Shown here piece after piece: positions 62,408-64,000 of a stretch of DNA of 64,000 nucleotides. Both the position numbers and the translations under genes were made by a program. The notes beneath the pieces are model-generated. The model did not search any database, was not told where the DNA came from, and saw nothing but the letters and a program-made list of their open reading frames with translations. How positions within the stretch are numbered: position 1 is the stretch's first letter; each line of letters starts with the position of its first letter. This stretch comes from Nocardia acidivorans NBRC 108247 (GTDB taxonomy: Bacteria; Actinomycetota; Actinomycetes; Mycobacteriales; Mycobacteriaceae), in NCBI RefSeq assembly GCF_001625085.1, contig NZ_BDAW01000012.1:1-64000 (forward strand). The letters run 5' to 3'.

Positions 62408-63442
62408 ATGCAGGATGAAGCCAGACTGCTGACCGAGGAGGAGCTGGCGCTCATCCACGCCCTGCAACTGCGGCCGCGCGCCTCCTGGACCGAGCTCGGC
62501 GGCGTGCTCGGCGTCGACCCGGTCACCGTCGCCCGGCGCTGGCAGCGACTGAGCGAGCGGGGCACAGCCTGGGTGTGCATGTCACCGGGGCCCGCGCTCT
62601 ACGATCACGTCTGCGCCGCGTACGTCGATATCGACTGCGCCGCAGGGGAAACCGCGACCGTGGTGGCCGAGCTGGCCCGGCATCGGCATATGCTCACCCT
62701 GGAACGCGCCGGAGGCAGCAACCGCATCTTCGCCACCGTGGCCACCCGCGATTTCGATCAGATGGCCCGGTACACCCTGGACGTGCTCCCGGCGATCGCG
62801 CATATCGCCGCCATTCGCACGCAGATCGTCACGCACTGGTTCGCCGAGGGCGGCAGCTGGCGTATCGACGCGCTGGCCCCGGAGCAGCGCAATCGCCTGC
62901 GCGCGCCCGAGGTGAGCAGCGCCGCCGAGCGCGGCCGTCGCCGCATCACCGCGGTCGATCGGGCCATGATGGGGGAGCTGTCGCGGGACGGGCGGGCCGC
63001 GCACCGGGCGGTCGCCGCGGCCCTGGGCACCAGCGGCTCCACCGTCAAGCGCCGGCTCGATGAACTTACCCGGCTCGGCATGGTGAGCTTCCGCTGCGAT
63101 TTCGCGCGTTCGCTGGGCGGCTGGCCGGTGGCGGTCACCTATCGCGCCACCGCGCCCACCGCCGCACTCCCCGAGATCGGTTACGCCCTCATCCGCCTAC
63201 CGCAGACCCGCAATTGCGCGGCCGTGAGCGGTACCCACAATCTCATCCTGCAGGCCGGTCTGCATTCGGTCGCAGAGGTCACCCGTTTCGAGAATCAGCT
63301 CGCCACCACGCATCCGGGCCTGATGGTCACCGAACGCACGGTGACCCTGCGGCATGAGAAGCTGCTCGGCCGAATCCTGGACTCGCACGGCCGATCCCGC
63401 GATATCGTGCCGCCGGATATCTGGGCGGACGCGGCTCAGTAG
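62408..63442 (+). CDS. Lrp/AsnC-family regulator with duplicated domains
   Basis: A 344-residue protein, about twice the length of a normal Lrp. Two helix-turn-helix units ([20 protein letters not shown] with [38 protein letters not shown] with [18 protein letters not shown]) are each followed by an AsnC effector-like domain. Starts at 62384 and 62408 both have AAGGA at good distance. It is probably the regulator of the divergent 2-hydroxyacid oxidase; Lrp-type regulators often respond to amino or keto acids. Confidence 0.88.
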   Translation: MQDEARLLTEEELALIHALQLRPRASWTELGGVLGVDPVTVARRWQRLSERGTAWVCMSPGPALYDHVCAAYVDIDCAAGETATVVAELARHRHMLTLERAGGSNRIFATVATRDFDQMARYTLDVLPAIAHIAAIRTQIVTHWFAEGGSWRIDALAPEQRNRLRAPEVSSAAERGRRRITAVDRAMMGELSRDGRAAHRAVAAALGTSGSTVKRRLDELTRLGMVSFRCDFARSLGGWPVAVTYRATAPTAALPEIGYALIRLPQTRNCAAVSGTHNLILQAGLHSVAEVTRFENQLATTHPGLMVTERTVTLRHEKLLGRILDSHGRSRDIVPPDIWADAAQ

Positions 63443-64000
63443 GCGGCATTCAGATACTCCGCGGCATGGGTCGTCCACAGCACATCGGTACCCGGCATAA
63501 TGTGTCCGGAGTAGCGCACATGCTCGCCATCGGGCCACGGGGTCAGATAGCCGAGCAGGCCGCGCACCGCGGCGGCGTACCGGTCGATATTGGCAATCGG
63601 ATGCCGCAGCAGGAAGTTCAGTAACTCGTGGAACAGCAGTGGGGTGAGGTTTCCGATGCGCGCGCCCTCCACGAGCGAGAACGGCGAGATGGCGGTGTCG
63701 ATACCGCGCAGCGGTGAATCGGCGGGGGAGGCGGTGATGATGTCATCGGGATTGGCGTATTCGCGCACATCGATTCCCACCGGCCACGGTCCGTGCCGTC
63801 CGTGCAGGCCGTAAGTGTCGGAGCCGCACAGGTTTCCGACCGATTGCCCGGGCCCGCGCAGCGGATTGGCGATATTGACCACGAACGCGATCTCCAGCGG
63901 TGAACCATCGGTATTGGTGTACCGGCCCGCGCGCACACCGTCGAGAATCGTGCTCGCGACAATGCCGCCCAGCGAATAGCTCAGCAGCCCACAGATATTC
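63436..64000 (-). CDS. cutinase/LysB-like alpha/beta hydrolase (5' end outside window)
   Basis: The frame is open to the window end, so the start is missing. The first residues seen read ICGLLSYSLGGIVASTILDG, in which SYSLGG is the nucleophile elbow of a serine hydrolase. VVNIANPLRGPGQS and a late His (MPGTDVLWTTHAAEYL) follow. Order and length recall cutinase, PE-PPE-type or mycobacteriophage lysin B esterases, but the precise family is not certain. The TGA stop overlaps the end of the Lrp-type gene by seven bases. Confidence 0.7.
   Translation of the reverse strand, partial: NICGLLSYSLGGIVASTILDGVRAGRYTNTDGSPLEIAFVVNIANPLRGPGQSVGNLCGSDTYGLHGRHGPWPVGIDVREYANPDDIITASPADSPLRGIDTAISPFSLVEGARIGNLTPLLFHELLNFLLRHPIANIDRYAAAVRGLLGYLTPWPDGEHVRYSGHIMPGTDVLWTTHAAEYLNAAY

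Overview
The window is high-GC DNA from a mycolic-acid actinobacterium, most likely a Nocardia or a close relative. The main evidence is gene order. The series rsmB, rpe, ribE, ribBA, ribH, PH-domain protein, uvrC, rapZ, yvcK, whiA, gap, pgk, tpiA and secG matches the order known from Mycobacterium tuberculosis (roughly Rv1407 to Rv1440) and its relatives. GTG starts, ATGA/GTGA stop-start overlaps and probable leaderless starts fit the same group. No rRNA, tRNA, CRISPR array, transposase or integrase was seen.

Region 1 (1-26.1 kb) is the conserved backbone with small insertions. It holds rsmB (cut by the window start), a SigB/SigF-type sigma factor with its anti-sigma kinase, rpe, the riboflavin genes ribE-ribBA-ribH (no ribD among them), a gamma-glutamyltransferase lipoprotein, the asparagine permease ansP, an FAD oxidoreductase divergent from an AlkX/YcaQ-type glycosylase across a perfect palindrome, two tiny secreted proteins, then uvrC-rapZ-yvcK-whiA and the glycolytic operon gap-pgk-tpiA.

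Region 2 (26.1-43.1 kb) is accessory DNA between tpiA and secG, which are close neighbours in mycobacteria. It contains a BNR-repeat protein with a lost C-terminus, a NarL-type two-component system, and a cluster of BlaI-type repressor, small membrane protein, cysteine-synthase-like enzyme, MFS transporter and BlaR1-like M56 peptidase in which the same 24-bp operator layout occurs three times. It also holds a fused alpha-ketoacid dehydrogenase E1 with a 240-residue Gly/Ser/Thr repeat linker, a 3'-5' exonuclease broken by a 22-bp tandem duplication, a META-domain lipoprotein and a secreted lipase with a divergent TetR regulator.

Region 3 (43.2-64 kb) starts with secG and continues with an OmpR-type two-component system and the ectoine operon ectABC, followed by the frameshifted stump of the ectoine hydroxylase gene ectD. 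A MarR regulator with a double operator comes next. A lipid-degradation block (acyl-CoA ligase, thiolase, SDR, divergent epoxide-hydrolase-like gene) follows, with a KstR-like box in its divergent promoter. The end holds an AraC regulator, a VCBS-repeat secreted protein, an FMN-dependent 2-hydroxyacid oxidase divergent from a double Lrp-type regulator, and a cutinase-like hydrolase cut by the window end.
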